Shown piece by piece: positions 22,357 to 33,784 of a DNA stretch of 64,000 bases. The notes under the pieces were generated by a model. That model was not told where the DNA came from and did not search any database. It saw nothing but the letters and a program-made list of their open reading frames with translations. The stretch is from Clavaria fumosa (Eukaryota > Basidiomycota > Agaricomycetes > Agaricales > Clavariaceae), in assembly GCA_951802425.1 (NCBI GenBank), contig OX637797.1, positions 310,001 to 374,000 of the forward strand. The letters are read 5' to 3'. Positions within the stretch are counted from its first letter, which is position 1. Every line of letters starts with the position of its first letter. Made by a program: the position numbers and the translations under genes.

Positions 22357-22689
22357 CAGTTATGTCTTCACCATTCATCCTTCCTTGTTCTGCTGTTTGT
22401 GTGGGTCAAAAGGTCAGCCGCCCAGACTCTCTGGTTGCTTCACTTCAATTCCAGGGGGCCATGTAAGCTTTCCTGCTCTTGATCTTTATGCAGGGCCACT
22501 GCTGCTTCGACTTGTTCAACTAACTGGTTTGTGGAAGGGCCACAATGACTTTGACAGGAGTTGGATTCCCACAGGTAATGCTGTGCTTGGAAAGGGATGC
22601 ATATGCATGTAAAGTCAGTCTTCACAAGCCGCTACATTTCAACTGCTGATCATATTAGATGAGCCACCCAGATACGAAAGGGCATCACA

Positions 22690-23905
22690 TTGTAATGCTT
22701 TTGGATGTGAATCTTGTTCGCCCAATGCAATCGCATGTGTCAAATTTCTTGGGAAAGACTGAAGAAGGTATGTACCCTATGCACCTTTTCCTGTCATGAT
22801 CTAAAAATAATATGTCTAGGACATGCATTCTTTCAGCAACTCTATCTGCTGTTTGATCAAGACTCCAATTACTGGAGTAGGCAACAGTATGAGGCTTTTG
22901 TTCCGTCTGTGAAAGCAAACTTTCCTGGAGACTCATGGGGATTCATGGGGTATGTAGTCTGCATGATAAGCTAAATTCAAGTGTCAATAATGTCATAAGG
23001 GCCGAGGAATCAGCAAATGCATGGTCTGAAAACAAAATACCTGGGTACACAACACACTCCAAGGAGCAATTCAGATTGACAATGTTTCCCCATCACAGTG
23101 AAGCAACTCAAAAACCATTGCTTACTCCAATTGAAATGGACAGCAATGAGCTCCAGTGGCTTGAGGATGGACAATGGATAAGTGGAGACATTGTCAACTT
23201 TGCTCTTCAGTATGTCTATCAATATTTAAAACGTTCACTTCTCATATTACACAGGGACAACTACAGCCATCTGAAACCAGGTGTGACAGGAATATGGCTG
23301 GCAAATATGTATTTCTTGCCAATACTGAAGTAATTTCTTCTTCTATACTCAAAAAAGTGTTTCTGAAAGCTGATATACTGTGAGAAGAAGTGATGGTTCT
23401 GAGAAGGTTATGTCATGGCTGCTGGAATCTGCTGTCAAATGCAAATACTGGATCATTCCAGGGTTCAGCCATGAATTGTAAGTGACCGTATCTTTTAATC
23501 TGTTTAAATTGCTTACATCTTAAAGGAAACATTGGTTTACATTAATTGTAGCAAATCCAAGTTATTGTTTCATAACTGATCATCCAAATGGCAATGGAGA
23601 ATGGTGAATGTATTTCACTGCCTTTATTTTCTTACCAACACCCTTGCAGTACCATCATCATCCTTGACAGCCATTTTGTCAACCAGGTACATTTCAAAGA
23701 TGAAACAGCAATCCAAGGCCTCTTAAAGGACCTTGGGATAGAACAGGGTTCCAAGCACTTCAAGAACCCAAAGGTCATTCAGCCAAAAGTTCGTAGCAAA
23801 TTTTAACTAAGAGGTGGCTACACTTTTTCACTTTTTTGTTTAGGTTCCAAAGCAGAGCAATGGGAATGACTGTGGAGTATATGCAATTTATTTCGCATGG
23901 CTGTG
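22690..23905 (+). pseudogene. ULP1-like (C48) cysteine protease, KDZ-associated, probably degenerate
   Basis: Pieces of a ULP1/SUMO-protease fold follow in order on the plus strand: LEDGQWISGDIVNFALQYVY (23158-23220), matching the L-x2-G-x-W-L-x-D-x2-I-N pattern; VMSWLLESAVKCKYWIIPGF (around 23410-23465); STIIILDSHF with the catalytic Asp (around 23650); and VPKQSNGNDCGVYAIYF (23846-23896), with the oxyanion Gln and catalytic Cys in the order expected for C48 enzymes. The catalytic His segment is not clear. Gaps between pieces look like introns, but several frames end early. ULP1-like proteases are known companions of Zisupton/KDZ transposons. Confidence 0.65.
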
Positions 23906-24230
23906 ATTGCTTGAAGCCAACAGGTTAATGCATGTGGTTCTGGTGATTGAATATTTCTTTTGTGCTGTCTTGCATTGAATTCGACATCCATCAGAATGCC
24001 CCTAGGTCTCAGAAAGACATTGACAGGGTATGGAAGTGCTGGAGGATTCCAGGTCTTCGGCAAAAGTTGCCTTTCCTCATTATTGTAAAATAAGCTGTTT
24101 CTGCATCCACTGCCATTGCCATTCTTCTGCATCTCCATATAATATTATCTTGTGTCAGCATGTAGAAGTCATGCATTGGTAAGTTGTGATTCATTCAAGC
24201 ACGTGACACAATGCTTTGTAAACCTCTACC

Positions 24231-24865
24231 ATGGCAAACTCAAAACGAAAGGAACATGCCCAGGAGGTTGAACTTGTTCCAGTTTACAACAAACAGTTGT
24301 GGAAATCATTTATGACATCACGCAATGTTCAGAAGCACTCTGCTCAATCGCACAATGCTTCGGAGAGCAAAATTCAGTCCACAGCATTTTCCAGTGATTG
24401 CCTACCCCCCAAACCACTTCACAACAATGCGAAGCAGACTCTGCCTTTTACATTCAATGCAGATGGTGAGCCTGAAGACTTCCGGAATTTTGATACCCAG
24501 CAGCTTCCCAAAAAGAAGAGACGAGGAAAGGTGAGTGAGAACTTTAGGTTTCCACAGCCAATGTTCATGAGTATTCACATGCTCAGACTCAGAATGAATT
24601 CCTTGAGGAATGGCTTCCCTTAAGACCCACCTACATGAGAGAAATCTTGGGATTAGAAGCTCCACCCCCTTCCAATATTTGCCAGGTTTGCAATCAGGAG
24701 AACTTCAGGTTTCAATGTCGTGACTGTTTTTATCAGCCTGTGACCTGCCATGCATGCTGTGCCAAATCCCATGCTGAAGCTCCTTTCCATTCAATTGATG
24801 TATGGAATGGGGTATGCTTCCTGCCATCTGATCTCCTGCATGTTGGACTTGCAATCTACTTGGGA
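24231..24865 (+). pseudogene. KDZ transposase N-terminus with CxC2 zinc cluster (truncated)
   Basis: ATG 24231 opens a basic N-terminus ending KKKRRGK at an intron donor (GTGAGT about 24531). The next exon encodes FLEEWLPLRPTYMREILGLE, then the CxC2 cluster, with pairs CQVC, CRDC and CHAC followed by His residues, then WNGVCFLPSDLLHVGLAIYLG. That is the recognised CxC2-type domain found before KDZ transposases. Reading then hits a 94-bp satellite-like monomer and stops at TGA. The remainder of a KDZ protein starts at 30953 on the opposite strand. Confidence 0.8.
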
Positions 24866-24960
24866 GCCCCCAGTATCAAACAATGAGTGGACACCATGTC
24901 AGTCGTGACCAACCGCCGCAGGTTGGGAGCCCCCAGTTGCGGTGGAACCGACAACATGCC
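24866..24960 (-). repeat. Single monomer of the 94-bp satellite
   Basis: In reverse complement this reads GGGGGCTCCCAACCTGCGGC, then the GGTCACGACTGACATGGTGTCCACTCATTGTTTGATACTG motif series of the array at 33785-34860. It marks the break in the KDZ reading frame. Confidence 0.75.
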
Positions 24961-25041
24961 ACCGGCCACAAGGCAGCAACCGTATGCATCCAGTTGCTGC
25001 CTTGTCGTCGGTGGCAAGGGGGCTGAGGCAGGGGGGGGGTG

Positions 25042-25399
25042 GCTAGCAAAAGGTCAGCGGCTGGGATGGTGAAAAATGAATGAAAAACGCATCGAGGCGG
25101 AGCAGAGCGGTTAAGTCGGCGGCTGGGGTGACGGCAGTTGAGTGAAAAATGGCATCGAGGCGAAGCGGAGCGGCTAGCTGAAGGTCAGCAGCGGGCATGG
25201 GGGTGGTTGAGAGAGAGACAGCTAGCAAAAGGTCAGCGGCTGGGACGGTGAAAAATGAATGAAAAACGCATTGAGGGGGAGCAGAGCGGTTAAGTCGGCA
25301 GCTGGGGTGACAGCAGTTGAGTGAAAAATGGTGTCAAGGGGAAGCAGAGCGGCTAGCTGAAGGTTGGCAGCGGGCATGGTGGTGATTGAGAGAGAGACA
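25042..25399. repeat. Two-copy 179-bp tandem repeat
   Basis: GCTAGCAAAAGGTCAGCGGC begins at 25042 and 25221. The copies differ by a few transitions. Non-coding, CpG-containing. Confidence 0.85.
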
Positions 25400-25559
25400 G
25401 GATGGGGAACAAAAATGAGCATGAGGCATTTTTCAACCAATGCACATTCTCATGCTCATGATCACATGGCAATTTCCCACACTAACACTGAATTGGCCAA
25501 CATTTACATGCTCACGATCACATGACACATCAAATCCAGGCTCGCAATCACATGATATT

Positions 25560-25817
25560 AAAGTCTAATCCTGGCAAGTGCTCATCCATGCCCCTCACGC
25601 TCCCTGCGTCCCATGTCCTCGATGTATCGCGATCCGTTCGCCTCACGCTCCGTGCGTCCAGATGCCCCGCATCTCTCCTCTCGCCCTGTGCGACTCAGAG
25701 GCCCCGTCTTCGCCTCCCCTGCTTAACCTACCTCGCTCCCTCTTTCCTTTTCCTTTTGCTTACTCATGTTTACTCCTCTACCTTGCTCGCTCCGCTCCCC
25801 TTTACTTTTCATAGTTA
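25560..25817 (+). repeat. Pyrimidine-rich element end, split by the hAT insertion (continues at 26800-27300)
   Basis: C/T-rich sequence with CTCCGTGCGTCC and CAGATGCCCC motifs that recur at 27310-28060. It looks like the leader of a transposable element. The right part contains a short open frame at 27003-27293 (MSRSDDTAQAST...) whose end is unclear; I do not recognise the product. Confidence 0.45.
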
Positions 25818-25825
25818 GCTCCTGC

Positions 25826-26791
25826 TAGGGATGCCGAAGTTCGGTCCCGAACTGCCGAACCGAACCTAAGGTTCTGGTTCGGTTTGGTTCTGGTTCTGGT
25901 TTCTGCATGTAGGTTCGGTTCATGGTTCTGTAGCTCAGGCATCTATCCGAACTTGGTTCGAACCTGTTCGAACTGAGAACCGATGGACATGGCAACGCTA
26001 GGGAGATTGCGCTCTCTGTAGCAGAAGTTTCTTATGCGGTTGCTATCTATCCATACACGACGATGCGGTTGTGTGCATTATTCTTGTCAGGCTTCTTCCG
26101 CTGACGTTTTCTCACGTTGTTCTTGCAGCAGCGACACTTTTGTTATTATTTCCAAGACCAGAGCCCGAGGCTGGCGGATCGTCCAACGAGATCCTGTAGG
26201 CACTGGCGAGGTCGACCTTGACATGAGCAAGCAAGGATGGGTTCCCACTGGCTGTCTTCGGAAACAAACGTCCTGGTGGCAATTGCAATGGCAGAAGCAA
26301 GGGCTTCTGCTCCGCGTACTTCTCCTCCTGTGTCTCCCGCCTACAAGACGCCTATTCTCCCGCTCAGCATCTTGTCAATGAGTTGTCCAGGGATTGCATT
26401 GATGGATTATACGAAGCGCAGAGAAGATGAGTTGGATTTGAGCAAGGATGATGCACTGAGAGTATTCAAACGTTACAATCATTGGTCCTATGTGCATCGT
26501 CAATCTTTGTTTTCCTGTCGAGCCTCGTCATAACTGGGAAATATCCGTGCAGGAGAACCAGAACCAACAGAACCGGGTTCGGCAGGTTCGGTTCTGGTTC
26601 GGACTGGGTTCGAACCTTAGAACCACATAAGTACCATACAAGGGAGAAGGTAACGTACAGGAACCCAGCTGCGGTCACCACCTTCTTCTTTCACAGCGGT
26701 TCTATCTATCGTGTGCTCAACGTTCGGTTCTGGTTTGCAGTTCGGGCAAATGTCTCAGAGAACCGAACTGAACCGAACTTCGGCATCCCTA
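25826..26791 (+). mobile_element. Non-autonomous hAT-like element carrying a host gene fragment
   Basis: 966 bp with perfect 20-bp terminal inverted repeats TAGGGATGCCGAAGTTCGGT and an exact 8-bp target duplication GCTCCTGC (25818-25825 and 26792-26799); both are hAT features. Subterminal regions are rich in GGTTCGGTTC motifs, like the other hAT-type ends here (57083, 58256, 59825, 63880). No transposase inside. The interior carries genomic BEM1-like sequence with intron parts. Confidence 0.9.
26129..26491 (+). pseudogene. BEM1: Captured BEM1/Scd2 fragment: SH3 domain pieces
   Basis: Begins after an intron-like acceptor (TTCTTGCAG at 26120-26128). The first exon part reads RGWRIVQRDPVGTGEVDLDM and QGWVPTGCL, the C-terminal half of an SH3 domain. 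A one-base loss at about 26262 shifts the frame; it then reads ETNVLVAIAMAEARAS and PGIALMDYTKRREDELDLSK plus DDALRVFKRYNHWSY, the start of a second SH3 domain. It ends at GTGCAT, which looks like an intron donor. This order is that of fungal Bem1/Scd2 polarity scaffolds. Lacking its own start, partner exons and PX/PB1 domains, it is a captured, non-functional fragment. Confidence 0.8.
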
Positions 26792-27309
26792 GCTCCTGCT
26801 ATTCGTTTGAGACATCACTACCACTCTTAACATGAGTGACACCGAGCCTCTCTACCTCCTCTCTCGCTCTCGGTGTCCCTCGCGTATGTCGTCTCTCTAT
26901 GACCTTCTCACTCGCTCTCACAGTAACCCTTGTCTCTAGTATTACACTTGTATCGTCTTAGCACTATATCATCGTACCTCCAATTGAATTATATTCTCAA
27001 ATATGTCAAGGAGTGATGATACAGCACAGGCATCCACATCACAAGCGAAGCAGCAATCATCCAACCAAGGGGCATCAGTTAACATTGCTGGACCGTCTAT
27101 CGACACGCAAGACCAAAATGTTCAGAATACAGACACCGAAGTTGGTCGAAAGCGTCACGAAGTCGTCCAACGACATCGTGGGGGTCACCTCACCAAAGTT
27201 GCGGCCGTCCTACAGTTCCGTGTACACCTAACTCCGCCCGCTTTTTTGCGCCTCAATAAGCTGCTCAGTCACCAGATTAGTTTTTGTTTTTGACTGGGCT
27301 TAAACCTGT

Positions 27310-28060
27310 TTAATCTGTGGCCCGAGCTCAGACGTACCTCCGGCACCCGTGCCTCTTACCCCCTCCGGCATCCGTGCTTTCTACGCTCCGTGCGTCTCTT
27401 TGCCCTCACATACCACGACCCGTGCGTCCAGATGCCCCACATCTGGTTCTCTATGCCCCGCGCGCCTTAGAGGCTCATAGCGCCTCTCTGTCCCTCTTGT
27501 CTCTCGCTCCGTGCGTCCCAGAGGCTCATACTGCCTCCCTCTCTCTCTCCTAACCGGGTCTTACGCTATACTTACCTTTGCTGTACTCTGCTTATCAGTG
27601 TTTACAGTTGGAGCCTTGCTTTCATACCACCTGGCTCTTTTTCTCCTTTCATCCTAGTGTCTGCTCTTCATCTGAGTCATTTTCCCCTTTATAAATGTGA
27701 GGGATATCGAGTTCACCTCTTCGCCTCCTCTCTCACCCTTGGTGTCCCCTACCTATGTCGTTCACTCTCGTTTTTCCCTCCTCGCTCTCAATTTTGTCTC
27801 TTATTAGCCTTGCATCTGTACTATTTGTGTCGCTATTCTCCCTCCCTGTATACTGCAGTTGCATTTGTTCTCTTTTACAGCCCACTCGACAAATTGACCT
27901 TCCTGCCAGCTCGCTGCTCTCTCCCTACCTGCCTGTACCCTGCCAACATCGCCTGGCACCTGCCTGCTGCACATGCCGCCTCTTCCCTGCGACCTGATGG
28001 CACCTGTCCCTGCTCAACTGTAATTAAACTATTCTACATTCATTATAAATTGTGTTTGGG
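27310..28060 (+). repeat. Second pyrimidine-rich leader-like copy
   Basis: Shares CGTGCGTCCAGATGCCCCAC and a CGCCTCCTCTCTC...TGTCGTTC series with the copy split at 25560-27300. It ends near the 3' end of the KDZ gene. No gene recognised inside. Confidence 0.5.
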
Positions 28061-28077
28061 TAAGATTTGAGTTGTGG

Positions 28078-30953
28078 TCATTTCAGAATATCGTCCCAGG
28101 CAGTAACTGCTGCCTCAATCATCTGCCTCCACATCACAGTCTGCTTCTTAGCATAACTTCTGTGACCATTCAAGTGCTGTGTTTCTGCCCAAATACTCCT
28201 CCTCTCCCATTCCCTTTGTTGATGTGCATACCATGCCAACACCCATGTCATTTCTTGTCTCACCAGTAACAGCTCCTCATTCCACCTGTCATATCTAGCC
28301 TTTGCTCTCAGCCAGTTCACTCTCAATACTTAGTTATGTCAGCATGGGCTTATGTGAAAACATATTACAGGACTCACTTTCACTCATCCAAGGATTCTCG
28401 GCATTCTCTCCCATCCCAATCCTCCAGAACCATGGTAATGAATCATTTCACTGCCCAATCCGGTTTTCCTCTGCCACATCTGTATTAACTCGCAAGTCTG
28501 TGTCCTGGAGAGCTTGGAACTTCTCAAGCATATCGGCAGGTGCACCCAGGCTCAGGAGAGCAGACCTAGCACACCGGTACCTCCCAGCATGATCCTTGAT
28601 TTTGTCATTCACTTGGAGGAGCTCTGCGCGGCTCCTGGTCTTGCTTGCCTGGGTTTTGGATTTTCGAATGCATATTTTGTAAAGTAATGACTTGTGTCCA
28701 ATTGCTAGCCTGAGCCCTTCGAGTGACTCCTCTGCCTGCACTATTCGCAACTGAATTTCTTGATCCATGATGTTGCCCCATCCATTTTTTAGGCAGAAAT
28801 CATGGCCAAAAGTAGAAGGCATCCAGAGCCTGGTCTGTATGCATTTCTGGTTGTCCACACCAAAGTCATCCGCATCTAGGTCATCCACATCACTGTCTTG
28901 ATAGTCATCTTGTGTTTCCTTTCCATCATTGTCTTCTGGAACAATCTCCTGATTATCCCACTCAAATTCTCCCAGAACAGCATAGACTCGTTGGTTGAAG
29001 TCTTCAATTTTGGATTGAAGTGCATTCTGTCAATCAATAATGTTTTGTTTCTGCGCCACTGTTAGTTTCTTCTTCTGGAATGAGTTAACTGAACATCTAA
29101 AGGTCTCATTAGTATGCTTGTAGGTTTGGTTGCAACCTGCATGTCACTCACTGAGTCCATTCAAGATCCATACCTTGGGTCATGAATGAGATAATGCCAG
29201 AAGGTAATCCAGTTGCCTTCTCCCTAGCTGAAAGAGTTAACCGGATGTCTGCAAGAGATGGTGCTTCACATTGACAATTTCAGATTTCTATCTCCAGTTC
29301 TGAGGTGTATAAAAATTTACTCTTTTCCAATTGTATGTCATATATCTTCAGGTATTCCCCACGAGATTCCAAAGCAATCTGTTCTGAATTCATCCATTTT
29401 TCTTTTATTTCAGGTTGGATGTCACTATTCAGATCATCAAATGCAACTTTGGTATGTTGAAGACTTTCTGTTGCAGCCTTGAACTTCGCAGAGAGTGCCT
29501 TCACTAAATTTAGCATGTAGTAAAATAGAAGAACACAGTGCTAGAAAATCTGAGATGCTCACCAATCCCCACCATCTTCTTCCAGTTTGAGTCTCGCATA
29601 TAGTCATCCAATACTTTGTGGCGATGTGCCTTGCTCATGGCCCAGATGCTGCTGGAGACCTTGTTCAGGTTTGACCACAGAGTCTCCAAAATCTCTCCAT
29701 CTTGTTGGCCTGCACCATGAACAAAGTTTAAGGAGAAGAGTGGAAAACAGGAATGAATATGTGCCCCCAGATGGAACTTGCCCACTGCAGGTACGATTGT
29801 TGTTGAAGGGGGCAAGGACAAATACTGGCTTGCTTGGACTCTTTTGTTGAAATTGCGAATCCACTGACAACAGATGTCGTAGATGACTAGAGTCTCTGTC
29901 ATCCCTTCTGTCCTGTATTTGATAGCCTGGCAAATTGCATAGTCAATGTTGATGTGGCTGGGAAAGAAGCATAAAATGTTTTTGAATAAATGCGAAAGTG
30001 CATACATTTATGACTTACCACTCCCCCTTCTGGAAATCAACCACAGAATGTGGTACAAAGCAGCCATGTCGGGAGCAAGCACATGCCCCTATCCCAGTGG
30101 CTTCCAGATGACCTGAGTGAGCATTTGACTGGCTTATGGCTCTGTGATTAGAGCAGTTTGATTTCTGTTACGGGAGTTAATCTGTGTTGACCAGTTCTTG
30201 TCAGACACCTACATCTCGAATCTCAAAGCCCTCAGACAGATGCTTTTGATAGTTTGCATCCTCCACAATATATCCCTCTCCATTTGCTAACCTAATGTCT
30301 TTCTCTGCTGTTCGCATCTTCAAGTGCTCTGCTGAGAAATTTCCATCAACAACTATGGATCTCCGAAAAAGCCATCTGGCATTTGGTCATAAGTGTTTAC
30401 ATGTACTCAGCAAAAATGAGACTTACTGATCTGGTTGACTTCTCCAGTCATTGGGAAGATTAATGCCAGGCTGTGGGCAAGCGGGGCAGAATAATGCTAG
30501 ATCGCCATTTCCTGCATCCCTATCCAAGTCATGGCCAAAGCCAAATCGCTTTCTATTTGTCAAGTCTCACCATTGACAAGATACTCTCAACAATTTGCGG
30601 TATCGATCCTAATGTCAGCCCAGCTTGTCAGTACAATGGACAAACAAACAAAAGCACACTTGCTGGCACAGAGTCTGGAAAAGCATTAGAGGTAAATCTC
30701 TTTAGCTTGGAGTAAAAGGTGCCTGCTGAGGTTTTGCATTCCATAGCTTCAATGTGGAAGCGATTGAGGACTTCAAATGTGAAAGCAGTCTGAGGTTTCT
30801 TGTAGCTGGCAGGGAAGAGACAATGTTGAAGCAGCTGTATATGGTGGGAAGGGGCATTTGAGCAGTGGCAGTAATGTATGCTCCGTTGGCACACTCCATT
30901 AGAGTGAACAATTAGAAGCAGATGTGCACCCAATGTATTTGAGTTGGAGTTAT
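28078..30953 (-). pseudogene. KDZ transposase, core and C-terminus
   Basis: The minus strand reads, in KDZ order: NGVCQRSIHYCHCSNAP, FPASYKKPQTAFTFEVLNRF, CPACPQPGINLPNDW, GNFSAEHLKMRTAEKDIRLA, GIGACACSRHGCFVPHSVVD. The catalytic region follows: ETLVIYDICCQWIRNF (first Asp), VGKFHLGAHIHSCF, AGQQDGEILETLWSNLNKVS (second Asp and Glu), then the helical C-terminus (LESRGEYLKIYDIQLEK; GHKSLLYKICIRKSK; VNWLRAKARYDRWNEELLLV). Several intron-sized gaps and some frame changes are present, so it may be decayed. The CxC2 N-terminus is missing, replaced at 30954 by a Tc1/mariner-type element. KDZ transposases move DNA transposons by cut-and-paste. Confidence 0.85.
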
Positions 30954-31294
30954 TACAGTGACTCAAAAAACTGTCCAGATGTTTTGTGCTTTTGGATTAT
31001 TTCAGCAATATCTCAATAACAGGTCAAGATGCAGACATGTAAAACACACCATCTGATAGCCCTACTTCCTGACTATCTATCTGTGTGTTCAGCTTTAATA
31101 TATGTTTGGTTTAAGCTGAGATATTTGGCCTTGTTTGTGGGTGTGTCATCCAGACAGTTTTTTTGGAGGCATCAAAAAGTAGAATAATTGAATGAATTTG
31201 TTGAATGGACATCCCAATAAACAAAATAATGCTCCCAGACCACCTTCTAGTATATAAGGAGGGCCTTCCTTCACTTTCCTCCAACTTTCCCACC

Positions 31295-31474
31295 ATGAAG
31301 CAGCTCCCTACTAAGGGTAAGGCATCCATCATCTCTATGGTGGGAAATGGTAATTCCTGTCACAAATTTGCTGTTAGGCTTTGTGTTAACCACTATACTG
31401 TCTCTGGACTGTGCTATCAGACTTCTAGGACTCTTCCTGAAAGTGATTTGGTCACTTTTGACCCCCAGTTGCTA
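31295..31474 (+). pseudogene. Tc1/mariner transposase N-terminal helix-turn-helix remnant (left arm)
   Basis: MKQLPTKGKASIISMVGNGN followed by a second helix and TVSGLCYQTSRTLPES resembles the DNA-binding helix-turn-helix of Tc1-like transposases. It stops without a catalytic domain. An inverted copy lies at 32033-32212. Confidence 0.5.
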
Positions 31475-32032
31475 TAATTCAGTACAGCTTATCACCACAA
31501 ACAAGGCTGAGGTAGCTTCCCACCTCCAAAATAAGCTTAGAAATCAAAGGGAGAGTATGTAAAACTGAGCTACAGTATGCCTAGCAGTGTTTTAAAAGTG
31601 TTGGGAGTTATGTAAAGTACAAAATTACTTGTTGTTTATCTACTTTGAATGTCTGCAAATGACTGTCAGGATGACACCCTCACAAACAAATGCAAATATC
31701 TTAGCTTATGCTGGACTTGTGTTGAAGCTAAATATATGGACAGATAGCTGAGCAGGAGGGCTATCAGATGATGCATTTTATATGTTTCCTCATTTAGTCA
31801 TTAATGAGATATTTCTGACATAATCCAAAAACATGAAACATCTGTACCATTTTTTGAGCCACTGTAAGTAAACAACAAGTAATTCTGTACTTTGCATAAC
31901 TCCCAACACTTTTAAAACACTGCTAGGCATACTGTAGCTCAGTTTTACATACTCTCCCTTTGATTTCTAAGCTTATTTTGGAGGTGGGAAGCTACCTCAG
32001 CCTTGTTTGTGGTGATAAGCTGTACTGAATTA

Positions 32033-32212
32033 TAGCAACTGGGGGTCAAAAGTGACCAAATCACTTTCAGGAAGAGTCCTAGAAGTCTGATAGCACAGTC
32101 CAGAGACAGTATAGTGGTTAACACAAAGCCTAACAGCAAATTTGTGACAGGAATTACCATTTCCCACCATAGAGATGATGGATGCCTTACCCTTAGTAGG
32201 GAGCTGCTTCAT
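32033..32212 (-). pseudogene. Tc1/mariner helix-turn-helix remnant (right arm)
   Basis: Same predicted peptide as 31295-31474, on the opposite strand, because the arms are inverted copies. Confidence 0.5.
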
Positions 32213-32644
32213 GGTGGGAAAGTTGGAGGAAAGTGAAGGAAGGCCTTCCTTATATACTAGAAGGTGGTCTGGGAGCATTATTTTGTTTATTGGGATGTCC
32301 ATTCAACAAATTCATTCAATTATTCTACTTTTTGATGCCTGCAAAAAAACTGTCTGGATGACACACCCACAAACAAGGCCAAATATCTCAGCTTAAACCA
32401 AACATATATTAAAGCTGAACACACAGATAGATAGTCAGGAAGTAGGGCTATCAGATGGTGTGTTTTACATGTCTGCATCCTGACCTGTTATTGAGATATT
32501 GCTGAAATAATCCAAAAGCACAAAACATCTGGACAGTTTTTTGAGTCACTGTATCTGTATCTTCACTATGGACCCAATAGCAGGTTAATATCACCATCTG
32601 GACAGATGATTTAAGACTTTCACCCAAAAAACAGGTGATGGGTG

Positions 32645-33060
32645 ATTTTGGAATTAAGGGATATTGAGCTGGAGGATATTGAGTGATACAACACACCCAT
32701 CAATTTGAGTGATATTAAGCTGGGGAATATTGAGTGATACAATAGCCCCCTTAATTTGAGTGATATTAAGTTGGAGGATATTGAGTGATACAATACACCC
32801 CTTGATTTGGGTGATATTAAACTGAAGGATATTGAGTGATACAAAACACCTTCAATTTGAGTGATATTAAGCTGGAGGATATTGAGTGATACAATACACC
32901 CCATGAATTTGAGTGATATTAAACTGAAGGATACTCAGTGATATAATACACCTCTCAATTTGAGTGATTAAACTGGAGGACTTTGAGTGATACAATACAC
33001 CCCTCAATCTAAGTGATATTAAACTGGAGGATATTGAGTGATACATCTCTCAATGTGAGT
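32645..33060. repeat. 51-bp tandem repeat, about eight units
   Basis: Units of AATTTGAGTGATATTAAGCT plus GGAGGATATTGAGTGATACAATACACCCC-like sequence. The 51-bp length keeps an antisense frame open as a 17-residue repeat, which is not a gene. Confidence 0.9.
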
Positions 33061-33090
33061 GACATTAAGCCACAAAATCTTATTGTCTAG

Positions 33091-33175
33091 ATGGGGACTG
33101 TAGTGTAATGGGTAACATAGCAGTTATGGGTTAAGTCCAATTCCATGAGCACTTGAGTTCAACTCCCATTGAGTG
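33091..33175 (+). other. tRNA-like segment with A and B boxes, possible SINE head
   Basis: TAGTGTAATGGG (33101-33112) fits a pol III A box. AGTTCAACTCC (33156-33166) fits the B box RGTTCRANNCC, about 43 bp apart, as in tRNA genes. I could not fold a convincing mature tRNA, so a tRNA-derived SINE or decayed tRNA is more likely than a working gene. Confidence 0.4.
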
Positions 33176-33179
33176 CATA

Positions 33180-33784
33180 ATTTAGAGGCTAAAAAAATAC
33201 CTGGAGACATAGTTAAAATCACTCAAAGTATGTAGAAGCCACCTCAAATATCAGGTTAAAATGTGCTTGATAGCAGTGACATTTACCTGGAGAGCAGCAG
33301 GTGAATTTGGTCATATATGTGCTGAAAAATAACCCATTTGATGTACCTGATTATCAACCAATACAGTTTCAAGATATCATCAACAAATTAATTTTGTGCA
33401 ATTTCTTGCAGTGAAAGAGAGTGAAAAACACCTAAGATTATGACTAAGATGACACAAAAAACCAACATGAAATTCACCTATTAGACCAGTTTAAAAGGCA
33501 CTTGTGATAGAGTGAAATTCACCTATTATAGATGAGTTTAAAATACACTTGAATTGTAGTATTATTCACCCAGAGAACAGTGGGTGAATTCGGTCATATA
33601 AGTGGTGAAAATCACCCATTTCATGTACCCAATAAAGATGTGATTATCAACAAGTCCTGGTGATTTTCACCTAGGAAACCATTGCTATTCACCACTTCTC
33701 AGGGTGTTTCATATGGTGATTTTCACCAGGTTTTGGTCTTGCAGTGAGCTTGCTCCAATTGATCATTTTCCTCTTCCTCTTTGT
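33180..33784. other. Non-coding, with a diverged direct duplication
   Basis: GGTGAATTTGGTCATATATG and GGTGAATTCGGTCATATAAG begin similar blocks near 33299 and 33584. CpG-poor; no gene seen. Confidence 0.55.

Larger units (their letters stand above)
30956..32551. mobile_element. Palindromic Tc1/mariner derivative
   Basis: Ends in CAGTGACTCAAAAAACTGTC on both sides, flanked by TA (30954-30955, 32552-32553). About 685-bp arms (30956-31640 and 31869-32551) are near-perfect inverted copies. The 200-bp centre (about 31665-31864) is a diverged copy of the terminal sequence that itself ends in GAGCCACTG before TA. Simplest reading: a short internally deleted element at 30956-31864 plus an inverted copy of its 5' part. 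Confidence 0.85.

Noticed and set aside
32620..32904. 94-codon minus frame with a 17-residue repeat
   Set aside because: Translation of the 51-bp tandem array.
33091..33175. A functional tRNA gene
   Set aside because: A and B boxes are present but no convincing acceptor stem or anticodon arm could be folded by eye.
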